A stretch of DNA of 40,922 nt from CAZONU01 sp965370045 (lineage in GTDB: Bacteria > Planctomycetota > SZUA-567 > JAKLDR01), in contig CBDUSI010000030.1 in NCBI GenBank assembly GCA_965370045.1, forward strand, positions 1-40,922. Direction: 5' to 3'. The position numbers were made by a program, and so were the translations under genes. Position 1 is the stretch's first letter. Every line of letters begins with the position of its first letter. This document shows positions 17,445-25,931 of the stretch, piece by piece. The notes under the pieces were generated by a model. The model made no database searches, was not told the DNA's origin, and saw only the letters and a list, made by a program, of their open reading frames with translations.

Positions 17445-18674
17445 TTAGCCGGCTACCTCTTTTCTCTTATTGATATATCGGCAGACCAGCGCGGCCAGAC
17501 CCCATCCGGCCAGGACTTCCAGAAAGGGCCAGGCCGGCATCCGGTAGCGCACCGAGCCTATGATGAAGAGGTGCGCGACGACGACCGCCAACGCGGGAAG
17601 CAGGCACCAGACCGCCCTCCCCCGCCGGCCCCGAGTCAGAAGAAGCCCGACCGCCGCCAGGGCCAGCACCGCCGCCCAGGCCAGTACGCTGGGCAAGACG
17701 TGATACCAGCGGCGGTGGGCGGCCTCGTTGGGCATCGGGCTCCAGGTGCGTCCGAACTTGACCACCGCCAGCTCCGCGAAGCGGCCGGGGTTGGCCGCTA
17801 TCCAGCGGCGGGCCTCGGCGCCCAGGAGCCTGTTGCGCGCCAGCTCGCCCATGCGCGGCTCCCCGCGCAGGCGCGCGAAAACGGTCTGGGGCACCGCCGG
17901 CCCGCCGGTGGCGTTGGGCGAGTTTCCTTCGTAAAGCGACTGCCCGCTTCCCGTCGCCAGCGGCACGAAAGCCTTCAGCGCGTAATAGTTCCGCACCCAC
18001 CAGGGGCTCATCACCAGGAGCAGCGCCCCGGCGGCCAGCAGTCCGCGAACCGCCGCGGCCCTGCGATTCGGGCGTTTCTCGCCCCCGAGCACCAGCCCCG
18101 CGACGAGCAATGTTGCGCCGATGAGCAGCCACCCCGGGCGGACCAGCGCCGTGAGTCCGACCAGCGCCCCGGCGGAGGGCGCCGCCCAGAGCTTCTCTCG
18201 CGCGTGCCAGGCGGCCAGCCCGGTCCAGACCAGGAGGCACAGCGCGGGCCCCTCGGAGAGCTCCAGGGTTTCGAAATAGACGGCGAAGGGGTCGACCGCC
18301 GCCAGCGCGCCGGCGGCCAGGCCGGCCCGCTCGCCCCACAGGCGCCGCGCCAGGAGGTAAATGCCCAGGACGGTACCCACGCCCAGCAGGAATTGCGGGA
18401 TCCGGTAGGCGAACTTCGACTCGCCGAGGGTCGCCCGGCAGGCGGCGATGAACAGCGGATAGCCGGGGGCCACCGTCGCGCGGTTCCCGCCCGCGTCCTT
18501 CAGCTCGCCGCTTTCACGTATTGAGACGGCCAGTTGCTCGTAGGTCCCGGAGTCCGGGAAGCGCGTCTCGGGCAGGGCCAGCGCCGCCGCGAGGCGCACC
18601 GCCGCTGCGGCGGCCAGGAGCAGCGCGAGAAACAGCCGGCCGCGGCGAAGCGGCTCTTGACGGGAGGCTTCCAC
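17445..18674 (-). CDS. Polytopic glycosyltransferase, GT39/ArnT-like
   Basis: A 409-residue membrane protein with GTG start and about 9-10 hydrophobic segments. The first periplasmic loop holds LPETRFPDSGTYEQLAVSI (about 34-52), the acidic Asp-plus-Tyr loop of GT-C lipid-sugar transferases, and later VLGIYLLARRLWGERAGLAAGALAAVDPF, the usual helix signature of the PMT/ArnT group. The family moves sugars from polyprenyl-phosphate carriers to lipid or protein acceptors at the outer face of the membrane. The acceptor is unknown; no partner genes are near. It converges on the hydantoinase gene with a 6-base gap, where a small imperfect hairpin (17439-17455) could end both transcripts. Confidence 0.85.
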   Translation of the reverse strand: MEASRQEPLRRGRLFLALLLAAAAAVRLAAALALPETRFPDSGTYEQLAVSIRESGELKDAGGNRATVAPGYPLFIAACRATLGESKFAYRIPQFLLGVGTVLGIYLLARRLWGERAGLAAGALAAVDPFAVYFETLELSEGPALCLLVWTGLAAWHAREKLWAAPSAGALVGLTALVRPGWLLIGATLLVAGLVLGGEKRPNRRAAAVRGLLAAGALLLVMSPWWVRNYYALKAFVPLATGSGQSLYEGNSPNATGGPAVPQTVFARLRGEPRMGELARNRLLGAEARRWIAANPGRFAELAVVKFGRTWSPMPNEAAHRRWYHVLPSVLAWAAVLALAAVGLLLTRGRRGRAVWCLLPALAVVVAHLFIIGSVRYRMPAWPFLEVLAGWGLAALVCRYINKRKEVAG

Positions 18675-18741
18675 GGCCGACGATTATGCCCGGAGAGGGC
18701 CGGGACCGCAAGGGTGCGGCCTCCACGGAAGGAAGTGGCCC

Positions 18742-19302
18742 ATGCCTGCCGATACGCGCCGGGACGCGATCGTGAAACTGCTGCGCATCGCGCTGGCCGC
18801 GGCGCTGGCCTGGGGCACAGTCGAAATGCTGACGACTCTGGGTCGCCCGCAGAGCGATCTGCCCGTGGATCAGGCGGCCATGCTGGCGCGCGCCGCGGGC
18901 CATGCGCCGCTCGACGCCCGGAAGCTGGCCGCCGCGTGGGGAGAGCAGCTCGGCCGCCGGGAGGGGGCGCTGCGGGATCTGCGCGCGGCGCTGGCCGCCG
19001 AGCCGCGCCTCGATGCCAGGAAGGCGGCGGCCGGCCGCGCGCTGGCCCAGCTCGATTCGGCCCGGCAGGAGGACGACCTCAGCGAGGCGGCCAGGCAGCG
19101 GCCGGAGGTCCGGCGCCGGAGATACGCGCGCCAGCTGCGTTCGCTGGTGAAGGACACGGAGGTCGATGTGGTGGCGGCCGGCGAGGCCCTCAGCCGGCTG
19201 GCGCTGGATCGCGCCATCGACCGCGCGCGCCTTCCGGGAGCCCCGCTGGTGCTGGACGCTTTCAGGCGGGAGTTCACCGTCTGGCTGGCCGCAGGGCGCT
19301 GA
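18742..19302 (+). CDS. Small membrane-anchored Ala/Arg-rich protein, unknown function
   Basis: A 186-residue protein with ATG start after GGAAG. Residues about 12-30 form one hydrophobic segment (LLRIALAAALAWGTVEML); the rest is predicted helical and dominated by Ala, Arg, Leu and Glu (REGALRDLRAALAAEPRLDARKAAAGRAL), possibly coiled coil. No family is recognised. Because GC-rich DNA gives long alanine/arginine frames by chance, some doubt remains, but the N-terminal anchor and clean spacing between neighbours support a gene. Confidence 0.55.
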   Translation: MPADTRRDAIVKLLRIALAAALAWGTVEMLTTLGRPQSDLPVDQAAMLARAAGHAPLDARKLAAAWGEQLGRREGALRDLRAALAAEPRLDARKAAAGRALAQLDSARQEDDLSEAARQRPEVRRRRYARQLRSLVKDTEVDVVAAGEALSRLALDRAIDRARLPGAPLVLDAFRREFTVWLAAGR

Positions 19303-19319
19303 GCCCAGCGGCCACTCCC

Positions 19320-20474
19320 TCAGGAGGCCGCCAGTCCGCCGCTGCGGATGTGGATGTCGCGCTGCGGGAAGGGTACCTCGATGTTCTCGGCGGTGAAGCG
19401 ACGGTTGACCTCCATGTTGATCTCGTCGGTGGTGCCGAACTTCTCCTTGTAGTCGGCCACCCAGCAGATCAGCTTGAAGACCAGCGCGCTGTCGCCGAAG
19501 TCGGTGAAGTAGACCTCCGGCGCGGGCTCGTCCAGCACCTTGGGGTGGTCCTTGGCGATTTCCACCAGCGTGGCCTTGACCTTGTCCAGGTCTGAGCCGT
19601 AGGCCACGGTGTAGTTCTTGCGGATTTTGACCTTGGCGTCGGGATAGCTGTGGTTGATGATCCGCGCGCCGGAGATCTCCTTGTTGGGGATGATCAGCAG
19701 GGTCTGATCGAAAGACAGTATCTTGGTGCTGCGCAGGCCCACTTCGGTTACGTCGCCGATGGTCCCGTCGGCCAACTCCACGCGGTCGCCCAGCCGGAAG
19801 GGCCGGTCAACCAGAATAGTGAAGCCCGAGATCATGTTGGCCACCGTCTCCTGGGCGGCCAGGGCGACCGCCAGCGAGGCGAAGCCCGCCGCGCCCAGCA
19901 GCGCGGTTATCTTCACGTCGAAGTGCCCCAGGATGATCGTCCCCCCCACGAAGAACACCACCACCTTGGCCATCCGTCGGAAAACGGGGATGAACTCGTC
20001 GTCCAGGGTGGTGCTGGTCTTGGAGGCCACGTGCAGCAGGTACCAGTCGCACAGCGCGGTGACCAGCGCGTAGCCCAGCGTGCAGGCGGACAGCGCGACC
20101 AGCACGTACAGCGCCCCGTTGGTAAAGGTGATCGCGAATCCCTGGGTCCAGTGGCCGGCCAGCTCGGCGGCCTCCTGGCCGGGTTCGGCGGCCAGCGCGG
20201 CGGCGGCCTTGAGCTGGGCCTGGTGCACGATCCAGCTGAAGAGCAGCTTGGCCAGGCCCGAGGCGGTCAGGGCCAGCACCGGCTTGCGGATGTTCTGGAC
20301 GATCATCCGGTCGAGGGCGGTCCTGGTGCGCTTGGTGATGGGCACCAGCACGCGTTTCCATATCTGGTCGAGCAGCCAGGCGCCCAGAGTGATGCCCACC
20401 AGGCCGAGCGCGGCCCACAGCGCCCAGCGCCATTCGCCGAGGTCCTCGACAATCTTGCGGTAGAATTCGATCAA
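19320..20474 (-). CDS. MscS-family mechanosensitive ion channel
   Basis: A 384-residue membrane protein with about five hydrophobic segments before the pore helix. The pore/TM3 signature is clear: GAAGFASLAVALAAQETVANMISG (about 186-209), then the beta domain ILVDRPFRLGDRVELADGTIGDVTEVGLRSTKI and LLIIPNKEISGARIINHS, and the C-terminal alpha/beta domain (PAPEVYFTDFGDSALVFKLICWV). Members open under membrane tension and release solutes during osmotic downshock. The length and extra N-terminal helices resemble the YnaI/YbdG type rather than minimal MscS. It stands alone, divergent from the FHA operon. Confidence 0.95.
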   Translation of the reverse strand: MIEFYRKIVEDLGEWRWALWAALGLVGITLGAWLLDQIWKRVLVPITKRTRTALDRMIVQNIRKPVLALTASGLAKLLFSWIVHQAQLKAAAALAAEPGQEAAELAGHWTQGFAITFTNGALYVLVALSACTLGYALVTALCDWYLLHVASKTSTTLDDEFIPVFRRMAKVVVFFVGGTIILGHFDVKITALLGAAGFASLAVALAAQETVANMISGFTILVDRPFRLGDRVELADGTIGDVTEVGLRSTKILSFDQTLLIIPNKEISGARIINHSYPDAKVKIRKNYTVAYGSDLDKVKATLVEIAKDHPKVLDEPAPEVYFTDFGDSALVFKLICWVADYKEKFGTTDEINMEVNRRFTAENIEVPFPQRDIHIRSGGLAAS

Positions 20475-20579
20475 CGCGCATCTCCCTCGAAATGGCCGGC
20501 CGACCGGCCGGGCCTTTTCACATATTATCGGCCCCTACGCGCGCCGACTTGAGAGGGCCTCTCCGCGCCCACCTCGGCT

Positions 20580-20608
20580 TTGACATTGCCCGCGGACCGG
20601 CCTATAAT
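20580..20608 (+). promoter_or_regulatory. Consensus sigma-70 promoter for the FHA operon
   Basis: Perfect TTGACA (20580-20585) and perfect TATAAT (20603-20608) with a 17-base spacer, 28 bases before the FHA gene ATG. This is the full consensus and implies strong constitutive expression of the FHA-phosphoesterase-URO-D operon, unless repressed. Confidence 0.9.
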
Positions 20609-20636
20609 CCGGGGACAGAGGGGAGCCAGCAGGGAC

Positions 20637-21770
20637 ATGAGTTGCCTGGTAGCCATCTCCGGAAGCACCAAGGGGCGGACCTTTCAGGTCAGCCCCGACC
20701 GGGATAACGTGATCGGCCGGGTGAGCGGCTGTGACGTCTGCATCGTCGACACGCGCATCAGCCGCCGGCACTGCGTGATCAGCGCGGGCGAGGCCGGCTA
20801 CCTCATCAGGGATCTGGGCAGCGCCAACGGCATCCTGGTCAACGGCGTCAAGGTATCCGAGGCCGCACTCAAGGACGAAGACAAGATCCGGATGGGCGTC
20901 ACCGAGCTGGAGTTCCACCAGACCGAGCGCTTCGAGGACGCCGAGACCAAGCGCCTGGCTCCCGGCGAGCAGGCGGCCCCCGACCTGCAGCGCTCCGCGC
21001 GCAAGCCGGCCAAGAGCCTGGGCACCCAGTCTCTGGAGTTCTGCTCGCGCTGCTCGGGGAGCATTCCCGCCACCGACCTGGCCTCCGGCCGGGCCCGGAA
21101 GGTCGGCGGCAAGCTGGTCTGCACCGAGTGCCTGGCCCACCAGCGGGCCAAGGTCGACGCCGCCGCAGTGGTGGAGGCGGCGGATCCCGCCGCCGGAGAG
21201 CAGGCCGAGGACGCCAGGGAGAAGACCTCCGCCGAGGAGGTCTCCAAGCTGGCCGCCGAGCTGGCCGAGCAGGCGCCCTCCCCGCTGGAGGGGAAGGCGG
21301 CTTCCAAGCCGCCCAGGGCCGAGGAGCCCGAGGAAGCTTCCCCCGCCGAGGACGCCGTTCCGGTGGAGGTCGAGGATGAGGACGAGGAGCTCAACACCGA
21401 CGCGCTGATGATCCCCGAGGGCACCTTCGACGATCCCCAGCCGGCCGGGGCCTCCCCGGAGCCGGAAGAGACCAAGGCGGAAGAGGTCCAGCCGCCGAAA
21501 GCCCAGCCTCCGAAGGCCAGGGCAGTGACGGCCCCGGCGGAGGAAACCGTGCCCCTGGACGTCGCCAAGGTCATCGAGAAAGCCAAAGAGGCCAAGAAGG
21601 TCGAAGATATCTCTGCCGCCAAGCTCTACGACGAGGCCCTGCTCGAGCCCGAGGAGATCATCGAACTTGACGACGACGGGCTTCCCAAGCTGCCCAGTGA
21701 GAAGGATCTCGCCTCGCTGGACGAGGACGCCAAGACCCCGCGTCCCGGCTCAGAGATACGGGTACTGTAA
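20637..21770 (+). CDS. FHA-domain protein with CxxC pair and acidic disordered tail
   Basis: A 377-residue protein. Residues 1-95 are a forkhead-associated domain with GR (27-28), SRRH (42-45) and GSANGILVNG (61-70), the residues that bind phosphothreonine peptides. Two CxxC pairs at 136-139 (CSRC) and 162-165 (CTEC) suggest a small zinc ribbon. From about 175 to the end the chain is rich in Glu, Ala, Pro and Lys and is probably disordered. FHA proteins usually act as phospho-dependent adaptors for Ser/Thr kinases; none is encoded here. The stop overlaps the next ATG as TAATG, so the metallophosphoesterase is translationally coupled. Confidence 0.88.
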   Translation: MSCLVAISGSTKGRTFQVSPDRDNVIGRVSGCDVCIVDTRISRRHCVISAGEAGYLIRDLGSANGILVNGVKVSEAALKDEDKIRMGVTELEFHQTERFEDAETKRLAPGEQAAPDLQRSARKPAKSLGTQSLEFCSRCSGSIPATDLASGRARKVGGKLVCTECLAHQRAKVDAAAVVEAADPAAGEQAEDAREKTSAEEVSKLAAELAEQAPSPLEGKAASKPPRAEEPEEASPAEDAVPVEVEDEDEELNTDALMIPEGTFDDPQPAGASPEPEETKAEEVQPPKAQPPKARAVTAPAEETVPLDVAKVIEKAKEAKKVEDISAAKLYDEALLEPEEIIELDDDGLPKLPSEKDLASLDEDAKTPRPGSEIRVL

Positions 21771-22501
21771 TGGACGCCATCCTCAGCGACGTCCACGGAA
21801 ATCTCACCGCGCTCCAGGCCGTCCTGGAGGACATTGACAAGCGCGGCGTCGACCGGATCATCAGCCTGGGCGACGTGGTCGGCTACGGCCCCAAGCCCGC
21901 CGAGTGCCTGAAGCTCATCAAGGAGCGCGCCGCCTTCACGTTGCTGGGCAACCACGAGTTCGCGGTGCTGCGCGGTCCGGAGGGCTTCAACCCCATCGCC
22001 GCCGAGGCGGTGGCCTGGACCAAGAAGCAGATCACCGACCCCGACCTGCTCTTCTACCTGAGCAACCTGAAGGCCGCGCACCTCGAGGACGACGTCCTCT
22101 ACGTGCACGGCTCCGCCGAGGACCCGCTCATGGAGTACGTGCGCGAGTGGGAGGACCGCGAGGACTTCGAGCGCTTCGTGGAGGACATCAAGCGCTCCTT
22201 CCAGCGCTTCGACCTGTGCTTCACCGGGCACAACCACCGCTCCTTCCTGGGCACGCCGGAGGCCTTCATCTACCCTCACGAGGTCATCAGGCGCTTCAAT
22301 GTCAAGGGGCGCAAGCTCTACATCTGCGTGGGCTCGGTGGGCCAGCCGCGCGACGATGACCCCCGGTCCAGCTACGCCACCTTCGACGGCGAGTTCGTGG
22401 AGTTCCACCGCGTGGCCTACGACATCGCCAAGACCGCCGATCAAATCCGCGAGGCGGGGCTGCACCCCTTCCTGGCCGAGCGGCTGTTCATGGGCCAGTA
22501 G
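21770..22501 (+). CDS. Calcineurin-like metallophosphoesterase
   Basis: A 243-residue cytosolic protein with the dinuclear-metal motifs in order: SDVHGN (6-11), GDVVGYGP (34-41), GNHE (60-63), a VHGS motif near residue 110 and GHNHRSF near 154-160. Length and the YGPKPAECL and GSVGQPRDDD segments place it in the YfcE/diadenosine-tetraphosphatase-like group of unknown physiological substrate. It may be a phosphodiesterase or a protein phosphatase. Coupling to an FHA protein, a phosphothreonine reader, makes a phosphoprotein role worth testing; that is inference. Confidence 0.92.
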   Translation: MDAILSDVHGNLTALQAVLEDIDKRGVDRIISLGDVVGYGPKPAECLKLIKERAAFTLLGNHEFAVLRGPEGFNPIAAEAVAWTKKQITDPDLLFYLSNLKAAHLEDDVLYVHGSAEDPLMEYVREWEDREDFERFVEDIKRSFQRFDLCFTGHNHRSFLGTPEAFIYPHEVIRRFNVKGRKLYICVGSVGQPRDDDPRSSYATFDGEFVEFHRVAYDIAKTADQIREAGLHPFLAERLFMGQ

Positions 22502-22522
22502 GCTCCTCCCGTGACTCAACCG

Positions 22523-23632
22523 ATGACCCACCGCCAGCGCATCTTCGCCCGGCTCGACGGCCGACCGACCGACCGCGTCCCGTGGTTCCCGGACCTGCAC
22601 TACTGGCTGAAGGTGCGCAGAACGACCGGCGAGCTGCCCGGGAAGTACGCGAACCTCGCCGCTGGCGACTTCGAAGAGAAGCTGGTCGAGCTTCACAAAC
22701 ATCCGGACCTCGATGCGGGCCTGCCCCGGCACGTCTATGGCGACTTTCTGGAAATCACGTACAAGAACACCGAGATCGTCGAGGTCGAGGAAGATGTTGA
22801 AACGCAGCGTGCCGAAATCCGCACGCCGGTCGGGACCCTCACCAGTCGCGAGCGCAAGGGCGCGTCATGGGAGAGCCCCTTCCGGGTGGAGTACCCGGTC
22901 AAGACGCCGGAGGACTTCAAGATAATCGAGTTCATGCTCCGTGACCGCACCGTTGAGCCGGACTTTGACGCCGCGCGGAAGCTGCTCGACTGGGTGGGGG
23001 ATCAGGGGACGGTCCAGCTGGTCCTGCCGCGCTCGCCGCTCCCACGCCTGATTCACGATTACATGGGGCTGAGCACGGGGGTTATGGCCCTGTTTGACTC
23101 GCCGGCGGAGTGCGAGCGGCTGATGGCGGTCATGGAGGAATGCGATCAGGAAGCGTTCGGGATCATCGCCGAGTGCCCCGGGCGGCTGGTCATCTTCGGG
23201 GATAACGTGGACAACACCTCGGTGAGCCCCGACCTCTACGCGAAGTACTCGCTGCCCTACTATCAGAGAAAATGCGAGTTCCTGCACGCTGCAAACAAGA
23301 CCGTGCTCTGCCACATGGACGGGCGGCTTCAAGGGCTGCTGCCTCTCGTTAAAGAGATCGGGATCGACGTTCTGGACGGCATCACCCCGGAGCCCATGAA
23401 CGACTTCACCGTGGACGAGCTGGCCGCCGCGCTGGGCGAGAAGCAATTCGCCTGGGCGGGGGTGCCCTCTTCTATGTTCTGCGCCGCGGCCACCCGGCAG
23501 GACGTGGTTGACTACGCGAAGAAGCTCATTGACAAGTTAGGCGACAAGCTGATCCTGAACGTCGGCGACCAGCTTCCGCCGGACGCGGATATTTCCTTGG
23601 TTGAAGCGGTGACGGAGGTGGTTAACAGGTAA
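22523..23632 (+). CDS. Uroporphyrinogen decarboxylase-family (URO-D/corrinoid methyltransferase-like) protein
   Basis: A 369-residue TIM-barrel protein. The ATG giving MTHRQRIFARLDGRPTDRVPW fits the family N-terminus; a GTG 12 bases earlier is possible and neither has a strong Shine-Dalgarno. Family segments: PLPRLIHDYMGLSTGVMALFDSP, ECPGRLVIFGDNVDNTSVSPDLY, VLCHMDGRLQGLLPLVKEIGIDVLDGITPEPMNDF and LILNVGDQLPPDADI. The HxDG and DxxD arrangement resembles the MtaA/CmuA-like methyltransferase branch more than true HemE, which has a different N-terminus (MKxxP..RQAGRYL). The substrate is unknown. It is the third gene of the FHA operon, 21 bases after the phosphoesterase. Confidence 0.88.
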   Translation: MTHRQRIFARLDGRPTDRVPWFPDLHYWLKVRRTTGELPGKYANLAAGDFEEKLVELHKHPDLDAGLPRHVYGDFLEITYKNTEIVEVEEDVETQRAEIRTPVGTLTSRERKGASWESPFRVEYPVKTPEDFKIIEFMLRDRTVEPDFDAARKLLDWVGDQGTVQLVLPRSPLPRLIHDYMGLSTGVMALFDSPAECERLMAVMEECDQEAFGIIAECPGRLVIFGDNVDNTSVSPDLYAKYSLPYYQRKCEFLHAANKTVLCHMDGRLQGLLPLVKEIGIDVLDGITPEPMNDFTVDELAAALGEKQFAWAGVPSSMFCAAATRQDVVDYAKKLIDKLGDKLILNVGDQLPPDADISLVEAVTEVVNR

Positions 23633-23663
23633 TCCTGTCCAAGAGTGCGATCGGGCTATTGGC

Positions 23664-24128
23664 TCACTTCCGCTCGCTCTTGCCAGAGGGGGCCTGGTCG
23701 GCGGCGTTGGGGAACACCTCGTCGGAGTCATCGGCATACATAAGAATCGCGGGCCCGAGTGAGCGCAAGCCACCCATGCGAGGCGGGTAAGCGATGGATG
23801 CCGCACGGCCCTCCTTGAGCACGATGTAGCGGCTGGAGGGTCCCTTCAGCGTCGGGTTTCCCCGGTAGAGGAGACGGTCTGCGTCTTCGTAATCCGGCTC
23901 GCCCAGCAGGCGCACCACGGCGTCGCGTTCCAACCGGCGCGCGATGATCATCTTCACGGCGCGATCCAGGGAAGGCTCGTCCCGGCCGCTCCGCCAGCGC
24001 CAGGCGCGATAGTGAAGCTGCACCGCCGGCGTCAGGAAATACGCGCTGAGGAGGAGCACAACCAGCGCCGCACTGAGCACCAGCATGCGCAGCCACCAGT
24101 GATGAGAGACGTTTTTCTGCTCGGCCAT
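23664..24128 (-). CDS. Small single-pass membrane protein of unknown function
   Basis: A 154-residue protein. The ATG giving MAEQKNVSHHWWLRML was chosen over a longer open frame with no family support. Residues about 13-35 are one hydrophobic helix. The soluble part has LDRAVKMIIARRLERDAVVRLLGEPDYEDADRLLYRGNP, reminiscent of SmpA/BamE-like or DUF-type repeats with LLGEPD, and ends with MYADDSDEVFPNAAD. No function is assigned. It lies 52 bases after the EboE-like gene and may be the last gene of the chaperone transcript, converging on the URO-D gene. Confidence 0.7.
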   Translation of the reverse strand: MAEQKNVSHHWWLRMLVLSAALVVLLLSAYFLTPAVQLHYRAWRWRSGRDEPSLDRAVKMIIARRLERDAVVRLLGEPDYEDADRLLYRGNPTLKGPSSRYIVLKEGRAASIAYPPRMGGLRSLGPAILMYADDSDEVFPNAADQAPSGKSERK

Positions 24129-24180
24129 AAGGCTTGAAATCCTATCGGGCCGGTTACCGAATGTCAATGGTCGGGGAGGG

Positions 24181-25341
24181 TCAACCCACTCCCAGGACTT
24201 CCCTGGCCGCCTTGAGCTCCCTGGCAATGCCCTCCGCCACGCTGGGCGCGGCGCCCTCGGTGCCTTCGAGCTGCGGCCAGGTGTAGGTCTCCACAATAAA
24301 GAGATCGGTCAACTTCTCGTCGCGCGCGGCGCGGACGGCTTGCCATGTGAGGTTTGACGTCGTCTTCAGGCCCCCCAAGCGCTCGGCGAAGACCGGCACG
24401 TGGAAGTGCACCCGGGCCTCGCTGAGGCGCCGCAGGACCTTCATCGGCTGCCTCAGGAAATTTCTAAGATCTGGCCAGCGGAAGAGGATCGTCCCGGTCT
24501 CGTCGAGCGCCGAGACCTGGTGGAGGTAGACCGGCTCGTCGAACTTGCGCAGATCCTCCACGCGATTGGCCGGTTGGGGCGCGCGCAGCGCAGCGCTGAC
24601 GTGCACGCCGAAGAGGGATATTCCTTCGCGCTCGTAAGCGCGCATGTTCTCGGCCGCGTCCTCGAAGAGCACCGCCGCGTGGCAGAGGTCGAGATTGATT
24701 CCCAGGCGCCGCCGGGCGACCGCTTCACTCTCTCCCACGAAGAGCAGTTCCCGGAAGTAGGGCAGTATGGTGGACAAGGTGTCCGCGGTGCTGTAGGGTT
24801 CGGGCTCCAGGGCCAACACTATGTCACGGCCGGTCTCGGCGGAGATGCGCTCCAGTTCGAGGGCGCAGTCCTTGAGCCTCCGCGCGCAGTCCTTGCGGGC
24901 GTCGGATGAGTCGGCCCCCGGCCAGGGCCGGTAAGTTCCCGTTGGCGCCGAGAGCACCCCGCGGTCGCCCTCGTCAATCAGCCCGGCCACCGCCCGGGCG
25001 ATTGCCAGCGTGGTCTCGGGGCGCTCGTCGGTGCGCCAGTCCGGCGCGAAGATGCCGTCCTTGTAAACGCCGTCCTTGGGTGCGGAGATGGGAAAGGCGT
25101 TGGCCCCGATTACCCGCGCGCCGGCATTGCGTAACGCCGCGCCGAGCTCGTCGAGCTTGGCGGGCTCACTGGCCAGCTCCCGGGCCTGCCGGGTGCTGAT
25201 GCGCACGGACAGCGCCAGCGGCCCGTCGCCGCCCAGCAGCTCGCGCACCGCGGCGACCTCGCCGCCCAGCGAGGTCATCAACTCTTCGAGCGAGTCTCCC
25301 GGGTAACAGTTGGTGGCGTAGCCCAACACCGGCGCGGACAA
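24181..25341 (-). CDS. eboE: EboE-like metabolite traffic protein (xylose-isomerase-type TIM barrel)
   Basis: A 386-residue protein. Segments match the EboE family: YATNCYPGDSLEEL at the start, SVRISTRQARELA, GANAFPISAPKDGVYKDGIFAPDWR, LALEPEPYSTADTLSTILPYF, LGINLDLCHAAVLFEDAAEN, VHVSAALRAPQP, EPVYLHQV, RVHFHVPVF and IVETYTWPQL. EboE belongs to the ebo cluster linked to export of metabolites such as scytonemin in cyanobacteria. The His/Glu/Asp residues of the sugar-isomerase fold are kept, so it may be an enzyme. No other ebo gene is in the window. A TTG start is preferred: it lies 5 bases after the grpE stop, with GAAGG nine bases upstream. Confidence 0.82.
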   Translation of the reverse strand: MSAPVLGYATNCYPGDSLEELMTSLGGEVAAVRELLGGDGPLALSVRISTRQARELASEPAKLDELGAALRNAGARVIGANAFPISAPKDGVYKDGIFAPDWRTDERPETTLAIARAVAGLIDEGDRGVLSAPTGTYRPWPGADSSDARKDCARRLKDCALELERISAETGRDIVLALEPEPYSTADTLSTILPYFRELLFVGESEAVARRRLGINLDLCHAAVLFEDAAENMRAYEREGISLFGVHVSAALRAPQPANRVEDLRKFDEPVYLHQVSALDETGTILFRWPDLRNFLRQPMKVLRRLSEARVHFHVPVFAERLGGLKTTSNLTWQAVRAARDEKLTDLFIVETYTWPQLEGTEGAAPSVAEGIARELKAAREVLGVG

Positions 25342-25346
25342 GGCGA

Positions 25347-25931
25347 CTACCCTTCTTCCCGTGCTTCCGTCGAGGGCTTCTCTTCGTCCGGCGGCCGCTT
25401 GGCGACCAGCACCGAGCTGTGCCGGGCGACGAGGCTGCCGATACGATATCCCGACAGCAACTCCTTGACAATGGTGTTGTCCGGACACGCATCGGCCTCC
25501 ACCGTCCCGCCGGCGTGGTGTATTTCCGGATCGAAGAGATCGCCTTGGGATGCGGGTATGCGCTCGATCCCCTGATAGGCCAGAGCTTGCTCAAAGGCGT
25601 CTCGTGCGGCCCTCACCCCTTCCAGCAGCGCGGCCGCATCGGGGCTCTCTGCTCCGTGGCTGACGGCCAGGTCCAGGGCGTCCAGCGCGGGGAGCAGCGC
25701 GGCCAGCAGGTCGCGCTTGGCGGCGGCGGCCAGCACGGGGCGCTCCCGCGCGGCGCGCTTGCGGAAGTTGTCGAGCTCCGCGCGGGCCCGGAGGTGCTGG
25801 TCGTGCTGCTCGTCGCGCTGGGTCTTGAGCTGGTCGCGCTCGGCCAGCAGCGCCTCGACTTGCTTCTGGACCTCGGCCTCCACGGACTCCTCGTCGGGAT
25901 CTGGCCCGGGCTCGTTCATCTTCCTGGTCAT
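25347..25931 (-). CDS. grpE: Nucleotide exchange factor GrpE
   Basis: A 194-residue protein whose ATG overlaps the dnaJ stop as TGATG. An N-terminal acidic region precedes a long coiled coil (about 20-65, VEALLAERDQLKTQRDEQHDQHLRARAELDNFRKRAARE), then the four-helix bundle and beta domain with GIERIPASQGDLFDPEIHHAGGTVEADACPDNTIVKELLSGYRIGSLVARHSSVLVAK, the GrpE signature. It releases ADP from DnaK. dnaK itself is not in this window. A longer open frame upstream is a dnaJ shadow. Its gene is followed at 5 bases by the EboE-like gene. Confidence 0.96.
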   Translation of the reverse strand: MTRKMNEPGPDPDEESVEAEVQKQVEALLAERDQLKTQRDEQHDQHLRARAELDNFRKRAARERPVLAAAAKRDLLAALLPALDALDLAVSHGAESPDAAALLEGVRAARDAFEQALAYQGIERIPASQGDLFDPEIHHAGGTVEADACPDNTIVKELLSGYRIGSLVARHSSVLVAKRPPDEEKPSTEAREEG

